The notes beneath the pieces were generated by a model, which did no database searches, had not been told where the DNA came from, and saw only the letters and a program-made list of their open reading frames with translations. DNA of 41,468 nt from Paracoccaceae bacterium (GTDB lineage: Bacteria; Pseudomonadota; Alphaproteobacteria; Rhizobiales; Stappiaceae). Positions 25,099 to 32,437 of this stretch are shown piece by piece. The DNA lies in the NCBI GenBank assembly GCA_013373445.1, contig JABXHV010000073.1:1-41468 (forward strand), given 5' to 3'. Made by a program: the position numbers and the translations under genes. How positions within the stretch are numbered: the first letter of the stretch is position 1; each line of letters begins with the position of its first letter.

Positions 25099-26070
25099 TT
25101 AGCTTTCGTTGCTTGAATCAAAGTCGTCGATCGTGTCGTAGTAGTGTTTAAAAGGACGAGAGCCTAGGCCTTGAAGATTGCCTATACCCCGCGCCGTTCT
25201 CATCCGGAGCTTGTAATATCTATTGTGTATTTTTGTGTTCTCAGGTGCTGCAAAGGGAAAGAGCACCCATGCGCCCAATGTGCCTCCAATGATGCGGCGG
25301 ATGCCTTTAATTGAAAACTTTAAAAATGAACGGGCGAAGCCATTTCGAATAATTCCGATTTGAGCATGGGCGGCCGAACTCGATCTTGCCCAGGCAAGCA
25401 AACGGCTCGGTTCTAGCCGACTCGCCGGGACATGTTCTGTTGCAATCGCATTTGGGGACCAAACGATTTTAAAGCCCGCGGAAACAGCACGCTCAAAGAA
25501 ATCCAAATCCTCGTAGCCGAAGGTGAGCTTTTCATTGAAACGGAGGGCCACCGGATCTTTGGCAAGGGCCGCTTTAAAAAAGACATTGCCAGTTGATGCC
25601 CGATTGAGTTCCGCCCCTTCAGGTTTTGGAGCGGGTACACTTGTGTCCCACCAGTCCGGAGGAGTAGCGTCAAACGTGCGCAAAATTGGGCCGTAGCTGA
25701 CATCGGCATTGAACTTTCTGAGCGTTTGCAGATGAGTCATGAGCCAGTTGGCGCTGACTTTTTCATCATCATCCAGGAGAGCAATTAGGTCATATTTGCG
25801 ATCGAGACCTTCCTGAAGCGTCTTATTTCGCGCAAATGGAATACCCCGGCGTACTTCCTGAGCATAATGTATCGGAAAGCGAGAGGAAGATGAAATATCC
25901 ATAATGGATTGTTTCGAAAGGGGAGTTAGGTCGTTCTCAACGACACAAATCTCAACCGTGCAGCTTGGGTCGACTTCTTGGGCTATGAGAGATTTGATAC
26001 ATTCGATCAACATCTGAGGGCGATTGGCGGTGCAGATCATAATGCCGATTCTAGGCGTATCTAAATTCAT
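25099..26070 (-). CDS. Glycosyltransferase family 2
   Basis: This is a 323-aa GT-A fold enzyme. It opens with IGIMICTANRPQMLIECIKS, the nucleotide-binding strand of GT2 proteins. The metal site is in LIALLDDDEKVSANWL (about residues 95-110) and the acceptor-side motif in LTFGYEDLDFFERAVSAGFK carries the conserved E-D. The C-terminal 90 residues are basic with a hydrophobic patch (IRRIIGGTLGAWVLFPFA) that may associate with the membrane. It sits between the GT4 and GT32-like genes on the same strand, probably in one operon for surface polysaccharide. Confidence 0.85.
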   Translation of the reverse strand: MNLDTPRIGIMICTANRPQMLIECIKSLIAQEVDPSCTVEICVVENDLTPLSKQSIMDISSSSRFPIHYAQEVRRGIPFARNKTLQEGLDRKYDLIALLDDDEKVSANWLMTHLQTLRKFNADVSYGPILRTFDATPPDWWDTSVPAPKPEGAELNRASTGNVFFKAALAKDPVALRFNEKLTFGYEDLDFFERAVSAGFKIVWSPNAIATEHVPASRLEPSRLLAWARSSSAAHAQIGIIRNGFARSFLKFSIKGIRRIIGGTLGAWVLFPFAAPENTKIHNRYYKLRMRTARGIGNLQGLGSRPFKHYYDTIDDFDSSNES

Positions 26071-26111
26071 TCCGAGAGCTCAATTATTAAAGCCCTGCTG
26101 TGCAGAGCTGT

Positions 26112-27218
26112 TTAAAGGTTGTGGTAAAGCTGAAAGCCATCGAGTGTGCGTGCCAGGACCTGATCGTACTGATGGGATACTGACTTGATGCTCAGGTTCT
26201 GAATAACATGTTCGCGCGATTTTCGGCCAATTTCTGCGCAGCTTTTTTCATCTCCAATCAACTCAAGAAGGCTGGCTTCTAGCCGTTTTGCGAAATCTTG
26301 AGCCTGCGGATTTTCAAGCAGAGTTGCAACATTGGCTGCGGCTTCTGGGGTCCCGCCGTGGTTGGTCGCAACAATACCACAGCCACATGCCATGGCTTCA
26401 ACCACGGCCCTCGGGAAGCCTTCTTTGACAATGGAGGGCAGGGCGGCGATGGAGGCAGTTGACAGGTGCCGTTGGACATTTTCAGAGGGTTCATTTTCAA
26501 ACAAGCCGATGGCTGGATGCTCACCGTAGCGTTCGTGCAGTTCTTTGCTCAGCGCCTTTTCAGCGTCTGTCTGCACCCCAAGTATGAGGTCAAGCGTCCA
26601 GTCTGATCCGCGCTCCGTCTTGTGCAGCGCCATGAAGGCATCGACCAGTGGCCATATCCCCTTGTCTTGGCGTGCCCGCCCAACATAGATAAATTTGCGC
26701 TGCTTGATGTCTGCGGGAGACCAAAAATCGACATCGACGCCGTTGAAGACAACGTCCGTTTTTGGCGCAAGGTCAGGATACTGATCCAGAAATGAGCGGC
26801 GAATAAAATCACTGACGAAAATCGTCCGTGATACGGCCTTTAAGTGGCGCTTTTTGAACCAGCGCGCCAAGGGTGACCTCTTGCGCTTCAGCTGCCCGTG
26901 ACGGTGCAGAACGACCGGCACATCTACAAGATGCCGAGCAATGAAGGCGGCGGATTCCGGATGCTGATGGACAACAACAATGTCAGGTCGGTCTGCCTTC
27001 AGGACCTGCAGGTATTGTTTTGCCGCGTCCCTTTGGCCCGTGTGCTTGCAGCCGCGGAAGTCGATATCGGCAAATGGGAAATCAACCTCACTGCCAACAA
27101 TATAGGAAGTGCTTCGGTGCTCGCTGGCCAGCATCAGGTCCCGCGCCACAATGTCGATTGAAGTGGCGCCGACTGGCGAGAAATGCATGCCCCTTGGCAG
27201 CACTGTGGCAATCTTCAT
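26112..27218 (-). CDS. Glycosyltransferase family 4
   Basis: This is a 368-aa GT-B fold enzyme and the first gene of the three-gene glycosyltransferase run. The C-terminal domain has FIYVGRARQDKGIWPLVDAF, then the retaining-enzyme E-x7-E motif in EGFPRAVVEAMACGCGIVAT, with NHGGTPEAAAN after it. The N-terminal acceptor domain includes PDIVVVHQHPESAAFIARHL and VVLHRHGQLKRKRSPLARWF. It transfers a nucleotide-sugar residue to a lipid-linked or LPS acceptor at the inner membrane, with unknown specificity. An inverted repeat lies about 40 nt before the start. Confidence 0.88.
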   Translation of the reverse strand: MKIATVLPRGMHFSPVGATSIDIVARDLMLASEHRSTSYIVGSEVDFPFADIDFRGCKHTGQRDAAKQYLQVLKADRPDIVVVHQHPESAAFIARHLVDVPVVLHRHGQLKRKRSPLARWFKKRHLKAVSRTIFVSDFIRRSFLDQYPDLAPKTDVVFNGVDVDFWSPADIKQRKFIYVGRARQDKGIWPLVDAFMALHKTERGSDWTLDLILGVQTDAEKALSKELHERYGEHPAIGLFENEPSENVQRHLSTASIAALPSIVKEGFPRAVVEAMACGCGIVATNHGGTPEAAANVATLLENPQAQDFAKRLEASLLELIGDEKSCAEIGRKSREHVIQNLSIKSVSHQYDQVLARTLDGFQLYHNL

Positions 27219-27256
27219 GGCTCGGGTACATCCATTGTCACGATGTCATCTGATCT

Positions 27257-27281
27257 TATGATGTTCAGTAAAGACATCATA
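27257..27281. promoter_or_regulatory. Inverted repeat upstream of the glycosyltransferase operon
   Basis: TATGATGT (27257-27264) and ACATCATA (27274-27281) form a perfect 8-bp inverted repeat with a 9-bp spacer. No T run follows on either strand, so it is more likely an operator than a terminator. It lies between the GT4 start (27218) and the EamA transporter stop (27336). Confidence 0.4.
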
Positions 27282-27335
27282 GTCCAAATGCAATTCATGC
27301 GCGCAAGCCTGAACCTCGACTTGAAAGCTTCCCGC

Positions 27336-28346
27336 TTAGCTCGCGCCTACCTTGGAGCGCGATAGCCGTGCCACGAGAACTGCAATCACAACGAAGAACA
27401 TGCCGACGATCTGCATGATTGTCAGTGTCTCACCAAACAGGAAATAGCCTTCAATGGAGGCGGCGACCGGAACGAGGTAGAACAGGGAGGAGACTTCTGA
27501 GACCGCACCCTTGCGAATGAGAAACATCAACAGGAGAACGGCGCCAACAGACAGGACTATGGCAAGCCAGAACAGGGCGAAAATGAACTCGCCGGTCCAC
27601 TGAACACTCCAGCTTTCGAATGCGGTCATCGGTAACAGCAGGATAAGTGCGCCGACGTATTGCCAGAAAGTCGCGGTAAGAAGGTTGGTCTGCGTAACGA
27701 AGCGCTTTTGATAGACAGCGCCAAGGCTGATCGCCACGACCGAGATCAGGACAGCTCCGATCGTTGCGGAATCAAATCCGGAACCCGCAACACCGAGCTT
27801 CGGATAAAGCACCAGGCACAGGCCAAGCCCTCCCAGCATCAGACCTATCCAGTGCTTTGTCAAAATCCGCTCTTTAAGAAGTGCCGCGGCGGCCAGTGTG
27901 CTGAGAACCGGCTGCAGCCCAACGATAATCGCACTGGCGCCGGCCGGCAGACCATTGTCAATTGCCCAAAAAACACCTCCCAGATAAAGCCCATGGACGA
28001 GCATGCCGATAAAAAGGCAATGCCCGATCATGCTGAGTGAGCGCGGCCAGTCGGCACGCGTCACAAGCGTGATGACCGCAAGGATGGGCAGGACAACAAA
28101 AAAACGGATGCACAAGAAGACGATCGGATCAGCGTATGGGATGCCGAGCTTGGATCCAATAAATCCGGTCGACCAAAGAAGAACAAAGACAGCGGGAATC
28201 GTAAGGGCAAGCAAGCGGGGCAATGTCGAGTGCCATTTCTGGTTTAAGGCGATGGGTGGTGCCGAATGTGTGCAGTCAGTGCAGCAGTCCGGGGATGACA
28301 AAAGACAGCCCGGAGCCTCCCATGCATCAAACCGAATGCATGTCAT
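27336..28346 (-). CDS. EamA/DMT-family membrane transporter
   Basis: Two EamA repeats with about ten hydrophobic segments are visible (LTIPAVFVLLWSTGFIGSKL, FVVLPILAVITLV, GGLGLCLVLYP, AVLISVVAISLGAVYQK, MQIVGMFFVVIAVLV). It is a drug/metabolite-type exporter of unknown substrate. The start is uncertain. The frame is open to 28388 with ATGs at 28361 and 28346, but the first 40-55 residues are Cys-rich and unlike the family. A TTG at 28223 would give the usual length of about 295 aa. None of these has a good ribosome site. The odd N-terminus lies next to the left end of the mobile element, so the original start region may have been altered by insertion. Confidence 0.8.
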   Translation of the reverse strand: MTCIRFDAWEAPGCLLSSPDCCTDCTHSAPPIALNQKWHSTLPRLLALTIPAVFVLLWSTGFIGSKLGIPYADPIVFLCIRFFVVLPILAVITLVTRADWPRSLSMIGHCLFIGMLVHGLYLGGVFWAIDNGLPAGASAIIVGLQPVLSTLAAAALLKERILTKHWIGLMLGGLGLCLVLYPKLGVAGSGFDSATIGAVLISVVAISLGAVYQKRFVTQTNLLTATFWQYVGALILLLPMTAFESWSVQWTGEFIFALFWLAIVLSVGAVLLLMFLIRKGAVSEVSSLFYLVPVAASIEGYFLFGETLTIMQIVGMFFVVIAVLVARLSRSKVGAS

Positions 28347-28429
28347 TTTGCAAGGCCGCATTCCTGAAATTGCGACCTGAGCAAACACCTTGAGCCAAGG
28401 TCAACGTCTGGTTTTCGGAGGTTTTGTCA

Positions 28430-28543
28430 TTGGCGCGCCTGGATGGCGACACTTCGAACGAGTTGTTTGAAGTTCTGGCCGACTGGAACACCCAATTAGA
28501 GCACCTGAGATCGAAAGATCATCAGGTGCCGCCATGCCCGTAA
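28430..28543 (+). CDS. Possible 37-residue leader ORF before mobC
   Basis: A TTG at 28430 lies 8 nt after a perfect GGAGG (28417-28421). It opens a frame of 37 codons (ARLDGDTSNELFEVLADWNT...) that stops at 28541-28543, overlapping the mobC start by 10 nt. It runs across the hairpin at 28501-28529, so its translation would open that hairpin. The peptide is acidic and looks protein-like, but no homolog is recognised. It may also be the remnant of a longer gene. Confidence 0.35.
   Translation: MARLDGDTSNELFEVLADWNTQLEHLRSKDHQVPPCP
28501..28529 (+). promoter_or_regulatory. Strong hairpin covering the mobC ribosome site; possible oriT inverted repeat
   Basis: GCACCTGA (28501-28508) pairs with TCAGGTGC (28522-28529). 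Inside it, GATC (28509-28512) pairs with GATC (28517-28520), closing a GAAA tetraloop. Only A28521 is unpaired, so this is a 12-bp stem with one bulge. The AGGTG that would serve as the mobC ribosome site (5 nt before ATG 28534) is within the 3' arm. Position upstream of mobC also suits an oriT inverted repeat. Confidence 0.6.
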
Positions 28544-28956
28544 AGAACAAATTCGAGGCATCGGCCAACAAAACACCCAGCAGCGACCCCAAGCGCAAGC
28601 GTCCCGCGCCGCTCAGCATTCGGTTGAATGATGCTGAACGCGCGCAGCTAGTCAGTGAAGCCAAAGATCAGCCTCTAAGCACGTATATAAAAGCCAAAGC
28701 GCTCGGAACCGGGCCTGTCCGGCTGCGCCGTTCTGGCCTCTCTGTCGAGGACCGCAAAGCACTGGCTCAGGCGCTCGCCCTGCTTGGCACAAGCCATCTT
28801 CCCACTTCCCTTAAACAAATTGCCCGCGCGGTCGAGGTCGGTGTTCTTCCTGTCACACCCGAAACCGAAGCCGAGCTTTTTAGCGCGCTAAAAACGGTTT
28901 GTGATTTGCGCGGCCTTCTCGTCCGCGCTTTGGGATTACAGGAGGCGGATGAATGA
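28534..28956 (+). CDS. mobC: MobC-like relaxosome accessory protein
   Basis: This is a 140-aa basic protein. After a lysine-rich tail, residues 26-55 (APLSIRLNDAERAQLVSEAK, then LSTYIKAKALG) form a ribbon-helix-helix-like DNA-binding segment typical of MobC mobilization proteins. The C-terminal half has the family's helical pattern (LAQALALLGTSHLPTSLKQI, LKTVCDLRGLLVRALGL). It would bind oriT and recruit the relaxase encoded directly downstream, with which it overlaps by 4 nt (ATGA). Its ribosome site is inside a strong hairpin, so expression is probably controlled. Confidence 0.85.
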   Translation: MPVKNKFEASANKTPSSDPKRKRPAPLSIRLNDAERAQLVSEAKDQPLSTYIKAKALGTGPVRLRRSGLSVEDRKALAQALALLGTSHLPTSLKQIARAVEVGVLPVTPETEAELFSALKTVCDLRGLLVRALGLQEADE

Positions 28957-30224
28957 TCCTGAAAGCCTCCCAACGCGGCGGCGGGCAAAACCTAGCCGCT
29001 CACTTGATGCGCGTCGATGATAACGAGCATGTGCTTGTCCATGAGCTTCGCGGCTTTGCCTCCGACAATCTGAAAAGCGCGTTCAAAGAAAGTGAAGCGA
29101 TCAGTCGCGGCACCAATTGCCGCCAGTATCTATTTTCTCTGAGCCTGAACCCGCCTGCGGGTGAAAGTGTTCCTGTCGAAATCTTCGAAGGCGCGATTGG
29201 TCAGATCGAAGAACGGCTCGGCCTTGAAGGTCAGCCGCGCGCAATTGTCTTCCATGAAAAGGAAGGTCGTCGTCACGCGCATTGCGTGTGGTCACGTATT
29301 GACGCTGAAACCATGACGGCCAAGCAACTCTCTTTCTTCAAGAACAAGCTGCAAACTGTTTCGCGTGACCTCTACCTGGAAAACGGCTGGAAACTTCCGA
29401 ATGGTCTTAAAAGCCCCTCGGAGCGCGATCCGACAAATTTCAATTTGGCCGAATGGCAACAAGCCAAACGTCAGGGTATTGATCCGCGCTGGCTGAAACA
29501 GGTCGCGCAAGATGCCTGGCAACGCTCGGACGGAGGCAAAGCCTTTGCCCACGCTATGCGTGATAACGGGCTGTTCCTTGCCAGAGGTGATCAGCGCGGC
29601 TTCGTCGCGGTCGATCATAACGGCGAGGTTTACGCGCTTGCCCGCCTTCTGAACCTGAAAAACAAAGAGGTGAATGCCCGGCTCGGCAAACCCGACAAGC
29701 TTTCAAGCGTCGAAGAGGCCCGCGCCATCATCAGCAAACGCATGACGCCCGCAATCCGCGCCCATATCAACGAAGCGCGCGAAAAGTACAAAGGCGAAGC
29801 GGCCAAGCTTGCCAAATACAAATCCGAACTGACAGCTTTGCACCGCCAGGCCCGTTCCAAGCTGGAAGATCGCCAGCGCAAGGAATGGGATGCGGAAAAC
29901 CTGCGGCGCGCGGAGCGATTGCCGCGCGGCCTTCGCGGTTTGTGGCACCGCCTAACGGGCAAGTATCAGGAAATCCGGCGGGCAAATGAACAAGAAGCCA
30001 GTTCAACGCGGCTGCGCCATCGTGATGAGCGGCAAACGCTCATCGACAAGCAGCTAGGCCAGCGCGCTGTCTTGCAAGAGCGCGTCAAGAACCTGCGCAA
30101 AGCCCAAGCGAACCAACTCCGCGAGCTGCGCCAGGACGTCTCTCGCTTTCTCACCTTTTCAAAAGCCCCACCCGCCCCCACGCGAAGCCGGGGACCATCC
30201 ATGGGCCTTGGCCTGAAACGCTAG
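28953..30224 (+). CDS. HUH relaxase (relaxase/mobilization nuclease)
   Basis: This is a 423-aa protein. The metal-binding HUH motif is clear in HEKEGRRHAHCVW (H101, H108, H110). The N-terminal SQRGGGQNLAAHLMRVDDNE and the VPVEIFEGAIGQIEERLGL stretch place it with a large alphaproteobacterial relaxase group. It should nick oriT and pilot the transferred strand. The first tyrosine in the protein is Y59, so the usual motif I tyrosine near residue 20 is missing and the nucleophile is not obvious. Residues about 265-400 are a long charged coiled-coil-like helix. An AGGAGG site within mobC precedes its ATG, and it is translationally coupled to mobC. Confidence 0.88.
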   Translation: MILKASQRGGGQNLAAHLMRVDDNEHVLVHELRGFASDNLKSAFKESEAISRGTNCRQYLFSLSLNPPAGESVPVEIFEGAIGQIEERLGLEGQPRAIVFHEKEGRRHAHCVWSRIDAETMTAKQLSFFKNKLQTVSRDLYLENGWKLPNGLKSPSERDPTNFNLAEWQQAKRQGIDPRWLKQVAQDAWQRSDGGKAFAHAMRDNGLFLARGDQRGFVAVDHNGEVYALARLLNLKNKEVNARLGKPDKLSSVEEARAIISKRMTPAIRAHINEAREKYKGEAAKLAKYKSELTALHRQARSKLEDRQRKEWDAENLRRAERLPRGLRGLWHRLTGKYQEIRRANEQEASSTRLRHRDERQTLIDKQLGQRAVLQERVKNLRKAQANQLRELRQDVSRFLTFSKAPPAPTRSRGPSMGLGLKR

Positions 30225-30249
30225 GGCCAACATAAAGAAAGGACATGTC

Positions 30250-30735
30250 ATGTCAGATGAATTCAAGAGCTTAAGCGTTGTCGCTCTTTTGTATGCGGCA
30301 TTCGTTGCATCAGCTTTCTACCTGTTTCCCTTCGTCACAGCTTGCGCATTGATATTGGATGTTTCTCTCACTGTTTTGTGCCTATTTTCCCGGAAAGTCC
30401 CTCTCAGCATTGGAGACTGGTTCATCTGCCCCAGACAGGCCAGAGCATTTCTATTTGGTGGTCTCGTCGCCCTGCTTGTTGCGCCATTTGTTGGGGGCAT
30501 TGCCTGGACCTTCTACGGCTATCCCGCAAACGCCAGTGCTTGGGCTCCCTTCCTTTTTCTCAGCTACTTAGTCGATTCCGTTGGAAGCTACCTATTTAGT
30601 CACTGCAAGGAGGAATACGGCGAGTACATGCGTCGTCCGACACCACAAAAAGAATACGCCGCGCGTTCACAGCCATCCCCTGCGAAGAAACCCTCCAAAT
30701 TCGCCTCATGGAACGATGAGGAGGAATTCCAATGA
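30250..30735 (+). CDS. Small membrane protein of the mobilization cassette
   Basis: This is a 161-aa protein, ATG preceded by AAAGGA. Three to four hydrophobic segments are visible (VVALLYAAFVASAFYLFPFV, TACALILDVSLTVLCLF, FLFGGLVALLVAPFVGGIAW, WAPFLFLSYLVDSVGSYLF). The last 45 residues are hydrophilic and basic and should face the cytosol. No family is recognised. It sits between the relaxase and a coupling protein that itself lacks membrane segments, so it could supply the membrane anchor. Its stop overlaps the next start by 4 nt. Confidence 0.65.
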   Translation: MSDEFKSLSVVALLYAAFVASAFYLFPFVTACALILDVSLTVLCLFSRKVPLSIGDWFICPRQARAFLFGGLVALLVAPFVGGIAWTFYGYPANASAWAPFLFLSYLVDSVGSYLFSHCKEEYGEYMRRPTPQKEYAARSQPSPAKKPSKFASWNDEEEFQ

Positions 30736-30962
30736 GCGCCGACGGTTTCAGCAAGTTCTTCGAATTCTTTCATGCGCTCGAAACCCGCCATCAGCAACGG
30801 CTTGCCTGGGACGATGCCGCCGAGGCCCGCATTGCGCGGGTCAAAGCCGAAGAAGCGGCCAAAGCGCAGCTCCAAGCCATGCTGGATGCCAACCCAAGCG
30901 GCGCGCTCGGCCATTCCAAACTTAATGACATTGAAGCCCTGAAACGCGAGGGTTTGCTGTGA
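30732..30962 (+). CDS. Small helical protein of the mobilization cassette
   Basis: This is a 76-aa, strongly charged and probably all-helical protein (WDDAAEARIARVKAEEAAKA as a coiled-coil-like helix). It overlaps the membrane protein by 4 nt upstream and the coupling protein by 4 nt downstream (GTGA), so it is co-translated with both. It may link the relaxase or membrane protein to the coupling protein. No family is recognised. Confidence 0.6.
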   Translation: MSADGFSKFFEFFHALETRHQQRLAWDDAAEARIARVKAEEAAKAQLQAMLDANPSGALGHSKLNDIEALKREGLL

Positions 30963-32377
30963 GTGATCTCGTCGAAACCAAACGCCATATTCGGCCCGGC
31001 ATCGAGCTTGGCTTTGTTGATGGTCAGCCGCTTATCTATGATGGCACGGAACCCGTCGCCATTGATGCGCAAGCGGGAAAAGGAAAGCTCACGCGATTTC
31101 TAGGCGTCAATCTGGTGTCGCCGCGTACGGCGCATCTGACCAAAATCACCCCTGACACAAAAGACGCTGAGCTTGCCTGGGCGTCGTGGAAGACTTTGGA
31201 GCGGCAAGGCTACCGCGTCCGCTTCATCAATCCCGGCCAACTCTACGGCTATCCAAGCGAGACCTATAATCTCAATACAAGGCTCTTGGAGATTGCCTCT
31301 GAGCCTCGGCTTCGCCCTCTGGTCGGTGAAGCCGCCTATGACGCGGCCAGCTATCTGATACCGATTGATCCCAACCCGGCGCATCGCTGGATTGGGCAAG
31401 GCGCTCGCTCAGCATCCGCGCTCTATTACAAAATCACAGCGCTCTACCCTTCAAGGCAGTGGCCGTGCAATCCGGGCGGGCTGTGGGATTTTTACGCCCG
31501 CAGCCCCGATGAGATTGCCATTGATCTGCTGGAATGTTCGCTTGATCCGCGCCTGCAGGATGATTCCGGCATGTGCCGTCAGATTGCCAGCTTCACAGAG
31601 TCCCGCGATCAGTGGAATGCCTATGCCTCCCTCTTCATGGAACGCCTGCAAGGCTTCCAGCCTGGCTCGGCGGGACGCTATGCCACCGAAACCAGTTCCT
31701 TCGATCCGGCGGACATGAAGAACGAGCGCACGGCGCTCTTTATTCTCGGCTCTGCCCGCAGTGAAACAAGCCGCAACTTTGTGGGCGCGATGACGGCAGC
31801 AATCATTGAACGCTTTGCCGATGCGCATGGATCGCTGCGCGCGCTTGTCGTCGGCGAAGAATGGGGGCAGCTCTATGTTTCCAACTTCTATGAAATCCTC
31901 ACCCTCTACCGTCAGGGTGGCATCAACTTTCTGGGCGTGTTTCAAAATGCCGCCGCGCAGATTGAAACCAAATACGGCAAGGAAACGGCGCGGATTTGGA
32001 AAAAGGCCGTTGCGCATACGCTCTATCGCGGCTTGCCGGAAAACGACACACTGAAAGAAATTGAGCATCGCTCGGGCAAAACAAGCGTCATGGTGCGCGG
32101 CTTCAACGTCAACCAAAACCAGGTCAGCGGCTCCGGCGATAGCCTCTCCGAACAATCGCGCCCACTGCTGCAAGTTGAAGACATTCGCAAGGCTACGGGC
32201 GGGGAAACCGCCCTGCTGGAATCCCGTGATCTGGGATATTTCGTTGTCGATATGCCGAATTTCTGGGAGCGCCCTGAAATGCACGGCTATTTGCGCGATG
32301 TTCGCCAAAAGCCCGACAAATATGCCTGGCTTTCGGGACCCCTGCTGAGGGACGCCAGGGCCTCTATAGAAGCATAA
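30959..32377 (+). CDS. Soluble VirD4/TraG-like type IV coupling protein with altered Walker B
   Basis: This is a 472-aa ATPase-fold protein starting at a GTG that overlaps the previous stop. The P-loop is the coupling-protein form DAQAGKGKLTRF (G40-K41-G42). The second half matches VirD4/TraG through the TraM-recognition region: LYRQGGINFLGVFQNAAAQI, YGKETARIWKKAVAHTLYRG and LSEQSRPLLQVEDIRKATGG. The Walker B strand reads ALVVGEEWGQL, so the usual Asp is Gly299 with Glu300 and Glu301 following. The N-terminal transmembrane domain of VirD4 proteins is absent. It would connect the relaxosome to a helper secretion channel. Confidence 0.75.
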   Translation: MSDLVETKRHIRPGIELGFVDGQPLIYDGTEPVAIDAQAGKGKLTRFLGVNLVSPRTAHLTKITPDTKDAELAWASWKTLERQGYRVRFINPGQLYGYPSETYNLNTRLLEIASEPRLRPLVGEAAYDAASYLIPIDPNPAHRWIGQGARSASALYYKITALYPSRQWPCNPGGLWDFYARSPDEIAIDLLECSLDPRLQDDSGMCRQIASFTESRDQWNAYASLFMERLQGFQPGSAGRYATETSSFDPADMKNERTALFILGSARSETSRNFVGAMTAAIIERFADAHGSLRALVVGEEWGQLYVSNFYEILTLYRQGGINFLGVFQNAAAQIETKYGKETARIWKKAVAHTLYRGLPENDTLKEIEHRSGKTSVMVRGFNVNQNQVSGSGDSLSEQSRPLLQVEDIRKATGGETALLESRDLGYFVVDMPNFWERPEMHGYLRDVRQKPDKYAWLSGPLLRDARASIEA

Positions 32378-32437
32378 CTCTAGAACACCTAATATTCATG
32401 TAGGAAAACGGCCATAAAAATAGTAACTTAAGTATCC

